Source of the DNA: Salibacterium qingdaonense
GTDB lineage: Bacteria > Bacillota > Bacilli > Bacillales > Marinococcaceae
Direction of reading: 5' to 3'
Length of the DNA: 64,000 nt
Assembly: GCF_900114715.1 (NCBI RefSeq)
Contig: NZ_FOTY01000008.1
Span: 41,899-105,898 of the forward strand
Shown: positions 8,782 through 16,765 of the stretch, piece by piece
How positions within the stretch are numbered: position 1 is the stretch's first letter
Layout of the letters: each line of letters begins with the position of its first letter
The notes under the pieces: model-generated
The model's input: the letters and a program-made list of their open reading frames with translations, nothing else
Databases searched by the model: none
What the model was told of the DNA's origin: nothing
Position numbers and translations under genes: made by a program

Positions 8782-9237
8782 TTACGACTGCTTTGTGAAA
8801 AAAGGAAGATCTTCCACCCCGGCGGTGCGGGCATACGTGAAAAGCTGTCCTTTATGATGGATTTCATGGTCAATGGCGTTCGTTAAAAAGAAATGGCCGG
8901 GCTCGTTCATGCCCATCATATCAAAGGTCTGCTCCAGATCGTCGTCGGAAAGCGCCTGGAGCTTTGCATCGGTTTTTGCCGTATAGTCTTTCACATGTTC
9001 GAGTACGTCATGCATGGTCTCGAATGAAGGGGTATCCGCCATTTCCGGAGAACCGCCGCTGACGAGTTCTGCGAACATGTGCGTGGAGGCTGCTGTATGG
9101 GCGGCGAGCTGTCCAAACGGCATCGCGCCGTCCCACGGAGCAAAATGAACATGGTCATCGGCTGATGCTTCCACCAGTTCCTCCAGTACCCTGCGGTGCC
9201 GCATCCACCTTGCTCTGATTGCTTCTGCCTGGCTCAT
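8782..9237 (-). CDS. DinB/YfiT-like metal-binding four-helix protein
   Basis: 151 residues. The DinB superfamily has a four-helix bundle binding a divalent metal through three histidines; here GQLAAHTAASTHMF near residue 47 and ATNAIDHEIHHKGQL-type motif (NAIDHEIHHKGQLFTY, about residues 121-136) supply them. Some relatives are thiol S-transferases (mycothiol or bacillithiol dependent), others are damage-induced proteins of unknown activity. Start at 9237 has a GGAGAGG site. Single gene with its own terminator; neighbours give no functional hint. Confidence 0.85.
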   Translation of the reverse strand: MSQAEAIRARWMRHRRVLEELVEASADDHVHFAPWDGAMPFGQLAAHTAASTHMFAELVSGGSPEMADTPSFETMHDVLEHVKDYTAKTDAKLQALSDDDLEQTFDMMGMNEPGHFFLTNAIDHEIHHKGQLFTYARTAGVEDLPFFTKQS

Positions 9238-9372
9238 CGGTCATCCTCTCCTTTATTTTTGCGCGGTTTGATGTTTGTTTCCCCTATTTATGTTCCACTT
9301 TCTATGAGCAGAAAAACGTCCTGTCTGCATTTTTTCTTACAGGTTTTCTTTCTCGTTTGAATAAAATCATGC

Positions 9373-10572
9373 TTAGAATCCGCTGAAGTGAAGGAGGTAT
9401 CCGCCGGCGGTGCCGAGGAGGACGATCATCCAGGCCGGTACTTTCCAGACGTTCAAGAGTGCAAACAGGACGAGGCCGAGCGCGAAATCGGCGGTGTCAA
9501 AGATGGAACGCTGCACGACGGGGTCGTAAAACGCAGCGAGCAGGATGCCGACCACGGCGGCATTGACGCCCATGAGAACAGCCTGAAATGATGCGCGCCG
9601 GCGCAGTTCATTTAAAAACGGCAGGGCGGCCGTTATAAGCAGAAACGACGGAAGAAAAATCGCGATTGTAGCGGTAACGGCGCCGCCGATGCCCTGCATC
9701 ATTGTGCCGAGGTAGCTTGAAAAGGTGAACAGTGGTCCCGGCACCGCCTGCGCCATGCCGTAGCCGGCGAGAAACTGGTCGGCCGACAGCAGTCCCTGCG
9801 GCACGAGTTCGCGTTCGATCATCGGCAGGACGACGTGACCGCCGCCGAACACGAGCGCCCCGACGCGGAAGAAGATGTCAAAGAGGCGCACGAGCGGGTT
9901 GTCCGTGGCACCGGCAAGTACCGGCAGCATGACGAGAAGAGCCGCCAGAATGCCGAGTGATGTCACACCTGCTTTTTTGGACAGTCCGGTCTCAAACGTT
10001 TCCAGGTTGGAGTCGGCTTTGTTTTGAAACAGCGTCCAGCCTGCGATTCCGGCCGCGGCGATGACGAGAAGCTGGACCCAGGCGGATGGAAAGAGCAGCA
10101 TCACGACTGCGGCCGCCACCGCCATAGCGCGCCGCATCCCATCTGGGGCAAGCTTTGCGCCCATGCCGAGGAGCGCATGCAGCACGACAGCCGCTGCCAC
10201 AACTTTCAGGCTTTGGATGAAGACCGCGTCTTCAAGAGAAAACGTCTGGTACAAGAGCGCAAACACAACCAGCACGATCACCGACGGCAGCGTAAACCCA
10301 AGCCACGAGACAACTCCTCCAAAGAAGCCGCCCCGGAGCATGCCGATCGAGATGCCGACCTGGCTGCTCGCCGGCCCGGGCAGAAACTGACAGACCGCGA
10401 TCAAATCGGCGTACGTTCTGTCGTTCAGCCAATTTTTGCGGTCGATGTATTCATCCTTGAAATACGCCAGATGCGCAACCGGCCCGCCAAACGACGTGAG
10501 GCCCAGTTTCAGCGATGTCCACAAAATCTCCAGCAGTGTCATGATACGATGTTTTTCTTTCACGGTTTCCAT
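9373..10572 (-). CDS. chrA: Chromate transporter ChrA (CHR family, two-domain)
   Basis: 399 residues, long bidomain CHR protein with about ten membrane segments. Each half carries the signature: KLGLTSFGGPVAHLAYFKDE near residues 22-41 and RVGALVFGGGHVVLPMIERE near 238-257, each followed by a QF/QAVPGP loop (FLPGPASSQVG, AQAVPGPLFTF). It exports chromate by proton or sulfate antiport in characterised members. The ATG at 10572 has a GGGAG immediately before it; a GTG at 10563 has better spacing and may be the true start. It lies seven bases after padR on the same strand, so the pair is an operon with PadR as likely regulator. Confidence 0.92.
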   Translation of the reverse strand: METVKEKHRIMTLLEILWTSLKLGLTSFGGPVAHLAYFKDEYIDRKNWLNDRTYADLIAVCQFLPGPASSQVGISIGMLRGGFFGGVVSWLGFTLPSVIVLVVFALLYQTFSLEDAVFIQSLKVVAAAVVLHALLGMGAKLAPDGMRRAMAVAAAVVMLLFPSAWVQLLVIAAAGIAGWTLFQNKADSNLETFETGLSKKAGVTSLGILAALLVMLPVLAGATDNPLVRLFDIFFRVGALVFGGGHVVLPMIERELVPQGLLSADQFLAGYGMAQAVPGPLFTFSSYLGTMMQGIGGAVTATIAIFLPSFLLITAALPFLNELRRRASFQAVLMGVNAAVVGILLAAFYDPVVQRSIFDTADFALGLVLFALLNVWKVPAWMIVLLGTAGGYLLHFSGF

Positions 10573-10578
10573 CTCCCA

Positions 10579-10884
10579 TCACTTGATTTCTTTGAATAGT
10601 TCATAGGCTTTCGCGCGGGCTTCCTTCATGACTTCGACCCCATGGTCCGTAGCACCGTAGTATTTGCGGATATGGCCTTCCACCTTGACCTCTTCTTTGT
10701 AAAGCAGGCCGTCCTTTTCCATCTGGTGCAGCATCGGATACAGCGTGCCCGCGCTGATATCATAGCCGTGTTCCTTTAGTTCCTCAAGCATCCACGAGCC
10801 ATATATCCCTTCTTTATCGGCGTGATAAAGAATATGGATGTGAATGAAACCGAGAAACAGTTTCCGTAGAATTTTATTATCCAA
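10579..10884 (-). CDS. PadR family transcriptional regulator of chrA
   Basis: Winged-helix repressor of about 101 residues. Visible PadR pattern: IYGSWMLEELKEHGYDISAG, TLYPMLHQMEKDGLLYKEE, RKYYGATDHGVEVMKEA, with a short C-terminal helix (PadR-s2 type). I choose the TTG at 10884 because AAAGGGGA precedes it by six bases; upstream ATGs at 10923 and 10911 fall at or in the predicted transcription start and operator. It is first gene of a padR-chrA operon. ChrA is more often linked to ChrB or other regulators, so PadR control here is an inference from position. Confidence 0.85.
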   Translation of the reverse strand: MDNKILRKLFLGFIHIHILYHADKEGIYGSWMLEELKEHGYDISAGTLYPMLHQMEKDGLLYKEEVKVEGHIRKYYGATDHGVEVMKEARAKAYELFKEIK

Positions 10885-10900
10885 TCCGTCATCCCCTTTT

Positions 10901-10961
10901 GATATCGACATTCGATATCGCATATCGATATCAGTGTATAACTTTCTTTCTTTATTGTAAA
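10901..10961 (-). promoter_or_regulatory. padR-chrA promoter with overlapping palindromic operator
   Basis: On the minus strand a -35 TTTACA (10961-10956) and -10 TACACT (10938-10933) are 17 bases apart. From 10932 to 10901, across the start site, lie three TCGATAT-type motifs: TATCGATATC at 10923-10932, CGATATCG at 10913-10920 and GATATCGA at 10901-10908, the outer two forming an inverted repeat. This is where an autorepressing PadR would be expected to bind. Confidence 0.65.
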
Positions 10962-11094
10962 GATGTTATAATACGTTCATTTCTGCGGGACATAAGAAGC
11001 AGCTCCGGGATCCTTATATTGGCGTCCTGAGACTGAGTCTGTTATGGTTATAAGCAGAAAAAACAGGGAAACTTTGTGGAAGGGGTGAAGACGC

Positions 11095-11463
11095 GTGGCA
11101 GACGAACAGAAAAATGAAAACCAGGAATTCGAAAACCTGGGAGAAGAAGAAGATCAGGATAAACTGCTGCAGGAAGACGAAGAGGAAGAGGAACAGGACG
11201 AAGAGCCGGAGGAATCCGACGAAGAGAAGGATGAGGACGAGGAGGAAGAAGAAAAATCGTCGGGACCGGATGTCGGCAAATCCCTGTTCACCATCGGACA
11301 GCAGGTCTCCTATAAAAACAAGGCTTGCACCGTCATCAACGAATACGAGCGCAGCCTTTGTATCGAATATAACTACTTTCCTTTTCAGGATGAAAACGAA
11401 GAAGACTTCCCGTACCGCCGGGAAATCATCCGTAAAGGCGAAGCGGAAGCACCAGTGGAATAA
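11095..11463 (+). CDS. Highly acidic protein with small C-terminal domain
   Basis: 122 residues starting at a GTG after AAGGGGTGAA. Residues 1-58 are almost entirely Glu/Asp with a few Lys/Gln and must be disordered; residues about 62-118 form a compact domain (SLFTIGQQVSYKNKACTVIN, SLCIEYNYFPFQDENEED) reminiscent of small beta-barrel modules that begin with a GQ-V-Y strand. I do not recognise a named family. The acidic tail could be an adaptation to salt or a basic-partner binding region. The gene has its own strong terminator at 11482-11530. Confidence 0.7.
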   Translation: MADEQKNENQEFENLGEEEDQDKLLQEDEEEEEQDEEPEESDEEKDEDEEEEEKSSGPDVGKSLFTIGQQVSYKNKACTVINEYERSLCIEYNYFPFQDENEEDFPYRREIIRKGEAEAPVE

Positions 11464-11481
11464 CTCTTTCGGGTTAAAACG

Positions 11482-11530
11482 AAACAGGCCGGGCGATTTT
11501 CATTCATCGCCCGGCCTGTTTTCTTTTTTA
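11482..11530 (+). terminator. Strong intrinsic terminator
   Basis: AAACAGGCCGGGCGAT pairs with ATCGCCCGGCCTGTTT around a short loop and is followed by a T-rich tract; the symmetric A/T flanks could also act for the opposite strand. Confidence 0.9.
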
Positions 11531-11564
11531 TACAGGGAAAAACGCCGCGTGCAACGGTTCATGA

Positions 11565-11704
11565 TGACGTTTGGCATGCCTGCGGGCGGCTTAAACGTAA
11601 CCGTGACATCTTCATGGCTGCGTTTACCTCCCTTTTTCACCCGTGAACGTCACTCGGACGTGCGCCCAACGACGTTTACACAACAAATCGATATCTAAAC
11701 GTCG
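11565..11704. repeat. Alternating-box array M (GACGTTTA core)
   Basis: Between convergent genes. Boxes TGACG, CGTAA, TGCGT, CGTCA, CGACG, CGTCG occur with gaps of 25, 18, 25, 17 and 25 bases. The last pair reads ACGACGTTTA, 17 bases, TAAACGTCGT. The geometry (8-base arm, 19 bases, inverted arm, about 17 bases) equals that of arrays I and J although the box sequence is GACGTTTA rather than GGACACTA. Confidence 0.7.
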
Positions 11705-11716
11705 TTATAATCCCCC

Positions 11717-12406
11717 TCAAGCTCTCCGCTTTTTTCTCCATAAGGAAAATTCCAGGACGAGCAGGCAGACCGTGAGCCAGCAGAGGCCGAGGGAGAATCC
11801 GCCGATGACGTCGGTAATGTAGTGCACATTCAAGTACACCCGGCTGAAGCCGATCAGCAGGGTAAGAAGCACGAGAGCAGTGTTCACCAGCCACTTCGCC
11901 GCGCGCGGCAGCGAACTCCGGAGCACGAGATAAACGATGAACCCGTAGAACACGACCGGACCGGTGGAGTGGCCGCTTGGAAAGCTGAAGCCTGTCCCGT
12001 CGTGCTGCTGCAGCACATCGGGGCGCTGCCGTTCAAAGGTGAGCTTCAGGGATTTGGTCAGTATGCTGATGCCGATCATCGCCACGGCAAAATAAAGAAG
12101 GCGCCACCATTTCCGCCGGTACGCGAAAAATATGAACGCCGCGAGCAGAATCGACCCCGTCGTCAGCCACGCTACCGATCCGATTTCCGTGATGACTGCC
12201 ATGGCCGTATCCAGCCAGCCGGTCTGAATCGATGCCACGGCATCCGCTGTCATCCGGTCCAGCGCAAACTTCTCCTGCTCGGCCACCTCATCAGCCAGTT
12301 CCACAAAAATATAAAAGGAGCCGCCGATGGCAATCAGCGCTGCCACACTATACAAAAACGCCTGAACCACCGGCTTCAAAAGTTGATGGGACGTAAAGGA
12401 CGGCAT
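11717..12406 (-). CDS. PAP2 superfamily membrane phosphatase
   Basis: 229 residues, six membrane segments. The three PAP2 active-site motifs are intact: KLTFERQRP (about residue 122), FPSGHST (about 145) and SRVYLNVHYITDVIGG (about 190-205), with the catalytic histidines in motifs two and three. Such lipid phosphatases hydrolyse undecaprenyl pyrophosphate or phosphatidate-type substrates at the outer face of the membrane. The start at 12406 follows AAAGGAA. It is monocistronic and downstream of, but not overlapping, the GbsR-type gene. Confidence 0.92.
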   Translation of the reverse strand: MPSFTSHQLLKPVVQAFLYSVAALIAIGGSFYIFVELADEVAEQEKFALDRMTADAVASIQTGWLDTAMAVITEIGSVAWLTTGSILLAAFIFFAYRRKWWRLLYFAVAMIGISILTKSLKLTFERQRPDVLQQHDGTGFSFPSGHSTGPVVFYGFIVYLVLRSSLPRAAKWLVNTALVLLTLLIGFSRVYLNVHYITDVIGGFSLGLCWLTVCLLVLEFSLWRKKRRA

Positions 12407-12502
12407 GATTATGTTCCTTTCTCTCGGTGATAAACCCTTGGGTATACAGACCTTTATCCGCTTCCTGCAGGTGTTAAACGGAAAAAATAATGCCCGGTCC
12501 GT

Positions 12503-13078
12503 CTACCTTCCTCTCGAATTCCCATTTCCAGGGTCTACATCATCCGCCGGAAGCAGGTCAAAAATCTCGCCGGACTCCATGGCGCCGACCAGCTTCTGCA
12601 GCCAGTAACAGTATTTTTCGTATTCCTGAAGCTGCTCGAGATCTTTATCTGCTCTTTCCAGCAGATGCGTCTCCGTCTCCTCATCTTCGAGCACATCCCG
12701 CAGCTCATCCTGCGCCTCATGGATCGCATAAAGATTCAGCTCCGCTTCCCTTTTCCATTTATTCCCGAAAAAACGGGTGAAATAATTAAAGAAATCTTTC
12801 TCCGCTGTAAAATGGTCTTTACGCGACCCTTTCTGCCAGGTCTTACGGACAATCTGAATATCCTGCAGATTGCGCACCGCGGTACTCATACTCGGTTTGG
12901 TCATTCCGAGTTCGTCTTTCATTTCATCCAGTGTCATCGAATCGTGTTTAAAGTACATCGTCGCATAAAGACGGCCGATGGAAGGGGTGATGCCGTACAG
13001 ATCCATCGTTTCGGCGATCGCGCTGATCACTTCATTTTCGGCGTCTTGTATTTTTGATTCCGCGGATTGTTGTCTCAT
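12503..13078 (-). CDS. GbsR/MarR-family transcriptional regulator
   Basis: 191 residues. Winged helix at about residues 25-95 (YGITPSIGRLYATMYF, MTLDEMKDELGMTKPSMSTA, RNLQDIQIVRKTWQKGSRKD) followed by the helical FFNYFTRFFGNKWKREAELN region characteristic of GbsR proteins, which respond to choline or other quaternary amines in Bacillus. Here the gene follows an MFS exporter gene by 27 bases on the same strand, so it probably controls that exporter; a glycine-betaine link is not supported by the neighbourhood. Start at 13078 has a GGGGGGA site. Confidence 0.88.
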   Translation of the reverse strand: MRQQSAESKIQDAENEVISAIAETMDLYGITPSIGRLYATMYFKHDSMTLDEMKDELGMTKPSMSTAVRNLQDIQIVRKTWQKGSRKDHFTAEKDFFNYFTRFFGNKWKREAELNLYAIHEAQDELRDVLEDEETETHLLERADKDLEQLQEYEKYCYWLQKLVGAMESGEIFDLLPADDVDPGNGNSRGR

Positions 13079-13105
13079 CGAATCCCCCCATCCTTTATTG
13101 TATCA

Positions 13106-14551
13106 TTACGATTGTTTGAGTGCTCTCCTCCGCTCGGTTTCTGCGTCCCACTCTTCATCGGTCGGCGGGGTCGTACGCTTGAGCTTGAGCGACAGCAAAA
13201 GCGCACCAGCGGTCAGAACAAAAAGGACACCAAACGCCACTTTTGCTCCGAAAATATCAGTGTGTTCAATCGCCGGCCAGCTTCCCGCCGACTGCTGCGC
13301 GGTCGTCATCGTCGTCACAAGAAGCGCCGTTCCGATGGAAGCCGCGAGCTGGCGGGTCGTGTTTGTCACCGCCGCCCCGTGTGGAATCAGTTTAGACGGG
13401 ATTTCATTCAAACCTTCCGTGTTGACCGGCATCATAACCATCGAAAAGCCGAGCATCCGCACCGCATACAGCACAGCAAGCAAAACCATCGGCGTTGTCG
13501 TCCCGATAAACATGAATCCGGCCGTCGACACCGCCATGAGAACAAATCCGGGAATGGCAAGCGCCTTCGCTCCGACTTTGTCAAAAATACGTCCTGTAAT
13601 CGGCGACATGAGTCCCGCGATTAACGCTCCGGGAAACAGCACAAGCCCCGATTCAACCGCGGTAAAATCACGCATGTTCTGCATGTACAGCGGAATCAGT
13701 GTCTCCAGGCCGATCAGCCCGACAAAGCCGACCATACAGATAATCGTGGAATACGTAAATATACGCTGCCGGAACACCCGGAACTCGAGCATCGGATGCG
13801 GGACGCGGAGCTGCCGGCGGATGAAAAAGTAAATCAGCACGAGGCCGGCAAACAGGGCAATCAGCGTCAACGGATTGGCCCAACCGTTATTCCCCGCACT
13901 CGTAAACCCGTACAGCACCCCGCCGAAACCAAGTGTAGACAGCGTGATGGAAATCGGGTCGACTTTTGGATTTTTCAGCTCTGTCACGTTCCGCATCACA
14001 AAATAGGCCACGACAATCATAATCAGCGCAAGCGGCACAATGCCCCAGAATAGAAGACGCCAGTCATAGTTTGTTGTCACCCAGCCGGACAATGTCGGTC
14101 CTATCGCCGGAGCGAATGAAATGACAAGGCCGATATAGCCCATCGCCGCCCCGCGTTTTTCCACCGGGAAAATAAGCAGAAAAATCGTCTGCATGAGCGG
14201 CAGCATAACGCCCGCCCCGGCCGACTGAATCACCCGGCCCGTAATCAGAAACGGAAAATTGGTGGCCAGGCCCCCGACCACGGTTCCTGCGGCAAATACA
14301 CTCATCGCCGTCAGAAACAGCTGGCGGGTCGTGAATTTTTCCATCAGAAATGCTGAAACCGGTATCATAATCCCATTAATCAACATGAACACCGTCGTCA
14401 GCCACTGGGCGGTGTTTTCACTTATGTTCATTTCCTGCATGATCGGCGGAATTGCCGTGATCATGAGCGTCTGGTTCAATATAGCCACGAAAGACCCTGC
14501 GATTAACAGCGCAGCAATGACCACGCGGTTGTAGCTTACTTCCTCACTCAT
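13106..14551 (-). CDS. MFS multidrug exporter, DHA2 (EmrB/QacA) family
   Basis: 481 residues with 14 predicted membrane segments. DHA2 hallmarks include LNQTLMITAIPPIMQEM in segment 1, AQWLTTVFMLINGIMIPVSA in segment 2, GRVIQSAGAGVMLPLMQ in segment 4 and RGAAMGYIGLVISFAPAIGP with the exporter motif C. Proton-driven efflux of hydrophobic compounds is typical. Start at 14551 follows AGAGGAG at somewhat long spacing. It is the first gene of an operon with the GbsR-type regulator. Confidence 0.9.
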   Translation of the reverse strand: MSEEVSYNRVVIAALLIAGSFVAILNQTLMITAIPPIMQEMNISENTAQWLTTVFMLINGIMIPVSAFLMEKFTTRQLFLTAMSVFAAGTVVGGLATNFPFLITGRVIQSAGAGVMLPLMQTIFLLIFPVEKRGAAMGYIGLVISFAPAIGPTLSGWVTTNYDWRLLFWGIVPLALIMIVVAYFVMRNVTELKNPKVDPISITLSTLGFGGVLYGFTSAGNNGWANPLTLIALFAGLVLIYFFIRRQLRVPHPMLEFRVFRQRIFTYSTIICMVGFVGLIGLETLIPLYMQNMRDFTAVESGLVLFPGALIAGLMSPITGRIFDKVGAKALAIPGFVLMAVSTAGFMFIGTTTPMVLLAVLYAVRMLGFSMVMMPVNTEGLNEIPSKLIPHGAAVTNTTRQLAASIGTALLVTTMTTAQQSAGSWPAIEHTDIFGAKVAFGVLFVLTAGALLLSLKLKRTTPPTDEEWDAETERRRALKQS

Positions 14552-14726
14552 TCTACCAGTAACTCCTCTTAATCGTTCTTTTTACGTGAATAGTTCATTA
14601 TACGCTTGTTGGATAAGAGTAGCAAATAAAGGTGCTTCTTTTCCACCAACTCAATTTTATGTCATATCTCCCACCCCCTCTTTCCCTTTTATTCCTTATA
14701 TATAACGTGAAAGGAGGTGAGAGCCG

Positions 14727-14939
14727 ATGGCTGAAATGATCAACTCCCGTCTCACACTTGAATTCAACGCCGGAATGGATGAATCCGGAGAGACGGTGTT
14801 CAAGCAGAAAAATTTCAACAACGTCAACCTGGAAGCGGCGGATCCTTCGCTTTTGACCGTCGCGACTGCCCTCGGACAGCTGCAGGAATTCCCTGTCACC
14901 GCTGTCACACGCACGAACGAGTACGACATCACCGAATAA
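14727..14939 (+). CDS. DUF1659 domain protein
   Basis: 70 residues, recognised by the DUF1659 pattern (SRLTLEFNAGMDESGETVFK, FNNVNLEAADPSLLTVATAL, VTAVTRTNEYDI). A small Bacillales protein of unknown function, practically always next to DUF2922 and YvrJ as here. Start after AAAGGAGGTGA. Thirty-five bases separate it from DUF2922. Confidence 0.93.
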   Translation: MAEMINSRLTLEFNAGMDESGETVFKQKNFNNVNLEAADPSLLTVATALGQLQEFPVTAVTRTNEYDITE

Positions 14940-14974
14940 TTTTTCATAAAAAATAAGGAAAGGAGGCTTCGCGC

Positions 14975-15193
14975 ATGACGAAGCGTATTGAACTGCGTTT
15001 TTCCAATGAAGATGGCCGGAATGTCACGGTTGCTGTGGATTCTCCGGTGGATCCGGTAGATCCGCAGGCGGTGGAAGCGGCGATGGATGCGGTCCTGAAC
15101 GAAGATGTTTTCTACTCTTCCGGTGGAAGCATCACCGCCAAACGGGACGCCCGTATCGTGGAACGTACCGTCGACACGGTGTTTGAAGCATAA
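14975..15193 (+). CDS. DUF2922 domain protein
   Basis: 72 residues, DUF2922 pattern (KRIELRFSNEDGRNVTVAVD, SPVDPVDPQAVEAAMDAVL, DARIVERTVDTVFE). Function unknown; the family is the regular partner of DUF1659. Start after AAGGAAAGGAGG. A hairpin terminator follows the stop within six bases, so YvrJ downstream is expressed by read-through or separately. Confidence 0.93.
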   Translation: MTKRIELRFSNEDGRNVTVAVDSPVDPVDPQAVEAAMDAVLNEDVFYSSGGSITAKRDARIVERTVDTVFEA

Positions 15194-15198
15194 GCTAA

Positions 15199-15232
15199 AG
15201 AAGACCGGCTGATGGGGCCGGTCTTTCTTTTT
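15199..15232 (+). terminator. Terminator or attenuator between DUF2922 and yvrJ
   Basis: AAGACCGGC pairs with GCCGGTCTT around a GGGG-containing loop, then a T-rich run. It ends only a few bases before the yvrJ ribosome binding site and may reduce yvrJ expression relative to the first two genes. Confidence 0.8.
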
Positions 15233-15249
15233 GGAAAGGAGGTGCCGGT

Positions 15250-15438
15250 ATGGATGTGTGGCTCAATGCTGTCGGGGAATACGGTATCAGCACGGTGATC
15301 GCGTTCTACCTCCTGCACCGGATGGAGAAGAAACTCGACACCCTGATCTATGTCGTCCAGGCCCGGGAGCAGACAGACACGGCAGCCGTCCGCCCCGTTA
15401 CTCTTGAATCCCATGAAAAAACAACGCCGCTTCAATGA
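15250..15438 (+). CDS. yvrJ: YvrJ family protein
   Basis: 62 residues: one hydrophobic segment at about 8-24 (GEYGISTVIAFYLLHRMEKK) then a polar tail. The segment and the KKLDTLIYVVQAR continuation match the YvrJ family. Function unknown. Start after GGAAAGGAGGTG. Last gene of the DUF1659-DUF2922-YvrJ set. Confidence 0.9.
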   Translation: MDVWLNAVGEYGISTVIAFYLLHRMEKKLDTLIYVVQAREQTDTAAVRPVTLESHEKTTPLQ

Positions 15439-15440
15439 TA

Positions 15441-15486
15441 AGCGCTCCCGGCCGGTTGGTCCACCGTCCGGGAGTGCTTTGTTTTG
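15441..15486 (+). terminator. Terminator after yvrJ
   Basis: AGCGCTCCCGG pairs with CCGGGAGTGCT, followed by a TTTGTTTTG tract. Confidence 0.75.
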
Positions 15487-15493
15487 TTCTACG

Positions 15494-15815
15494 GGTCACA
15501 AAGAGGCGGGCTGCTGCACATTGTGACGTTTAGACCGAGGCAAACATCCACAATCGTGAGCTTGGGGCAAAAAGTAACGCTTAGGCTCCATCTAAGCGTC
15601 ACAATGCCAAGAGATTTTTTCCAAAGTGCACTTTAGAAGAAACCCTTTTACGAACATTTTCCGCCGCAAAGTGTCCACTATGTTGGTTTACCGGACACGC
15701 TGCCAGGCAAAATGTCCGGTATTTTTACATTACAGACATTTTTACGCCCGAATTCCGTAAAAATGTCTCTAATCCTGATTTTACGGACATTTCACCTCTT
15801 CCCGCAATGTTTCTC
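15494..15815. repeat. Composite box array C
   Basis: Between convergent genes. First part: GGTCA, 25 bases, TGACG, 17, ATCCA, 24, TAACG, 17, CGTCA (the TGACGCTTA family). Middle: AAAGTGCACTTT palindrome followed by AGAA. Second part: GAACA, 15, TGTCC, 16, GGACA, 15, TGTCC, 16, AGACA, 25, TGTCT, 16, GGACA. The same order of parts recurs in arrays D and E. The remaining bases to 15861 show nothing else. Confidence 0.85.
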
Positions 15816-15861
15816 ATTCCGACGGATTAAGAATTCTACTCGGTAAGTTCAATGGAGGAAA

Positions 15862-16227
15862 CTACTCACGAACGCTTCCCTTTTTTGTTATTATATCAGC
15901 CGTGATTACAGCTAATGAGAAGAATACAGAGGCTATTATCCCAGCTCTGGCATAATAGAGTGAATTTGATACAAGTACCCTCCAGCTTTCGAGATCAAAA
16001 AATAAATGCGCTATTAATAAGCTGAAAATGATACATAGTACGGTATAGCAACAATACTGCCCCCACCTATTCTTCACCACTTTTTCTATGAGCACATTCA
16101 CAGGCAGCCCTACAAGAATAAATATTGGTATAAAATAATACAAATTGAATAGTAAATATCCTCTTAAATACAAGCTGAATAAAAATGCCGCTATAATAAG
16201 AGTTATGATTTTGAGAAAAATGTTCAC
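15862..16227 (-). CDS. Small membrane protein, unrecognised
   Basis: 121 residues with four predicted membrane segments (about 4-22, 28-50, 60-80, 90-112) and a charged C-terminal end. No family recognised. The ribosome binding site is weak. Base composition is lower in GC than in the surrounding genes. Confidence rests on the long hydrophobic pattern and lack of a better frame. Confidence 0.6.
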   Translation of the reverse strand: MNIFLKIITLIIAAFLFSLYLRGYLLFNLYYFIPIFILVGLPVNVLIEKVVKNRWGQYCCYTVLCIIFSLLIAHLFFDLESWRVLVSNSLYYARAGIIASVFFSLAVITADIITKKGSVRE

Positions 16228-16400
16228 TTTATCTCACACCTTACCGATGGAAGAATACATATTTTTGCACCTCATTCATATTTCAACGCTTATTTAAGTC
16301 AGATATTATACGCAGAAATCCCCTTTTTCCGGTATTTTCTTATTCTCATTATACTCCATTTTAGAATGGACAAAAAAGCTGAACTGGATGTAAAAGCTTT

Positions 16401-16493
16401 TCAGTTCGTTATGAATGCAATTTGTCCTAATATAGCGAAAAGAATAAAGATACCTGCAATAATGCAAATTGCAATGAGAATTTTTCTAACCAT
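16401..16493 (-). CDS. Tiny single-span membrane peptide
   Basis: A 30-residue frame beginning MVRKILIAIC and ending GQIAFITN: two basic residues then one uninterrupted hydrophobic segment. The ATG at 16493 has AAAGGTGG upstream, and a possible terminator (AAAAGC arm, T-run after GCTTTTTT) follows the stop. Could be a small stress or toxin-like membrane peptide; no homologue recognised. The bases 16494-16765 contain an 8-bp CCACTGCT hairpin at about 16577-16600 and otherwise nothing clear. Confidence 0.45.
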   Translation of the reverse strand: MVRKILIAICIIAGIFILFAILGQIAFITN

Positions 16494-16765
16494 ACAATAT
16501 AACCACCTTTATTTCATCTCCATTTATCTATTCCGAAACCACTTCACATACGCTTGTTCCAGCGGGGAAGGACAGGAACCACTGCTGGGACACAAGCAGT
16601 GGCTGCGGTCGAAAGGACCTTTCTATTGCCTTCTCTTTCGTACAACGTTGATCCATAACACTTCACTCATCCATGCGAATGCATTAATACTATTCTACAC
16701 GCCTGTTCTTTTCTTTCCGTTCATACCTACCGTGTAAGCAGCCTGACCCCTGCCACCCATTTGTT

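Noticed and set aside
13078..13106. Glycine-betaine uptake locus because of the GbsR-type regulator.
   Set aside because: The adjacent gene is a DHA2 exporter, not an Opu transporter or choline dehydrogenase.
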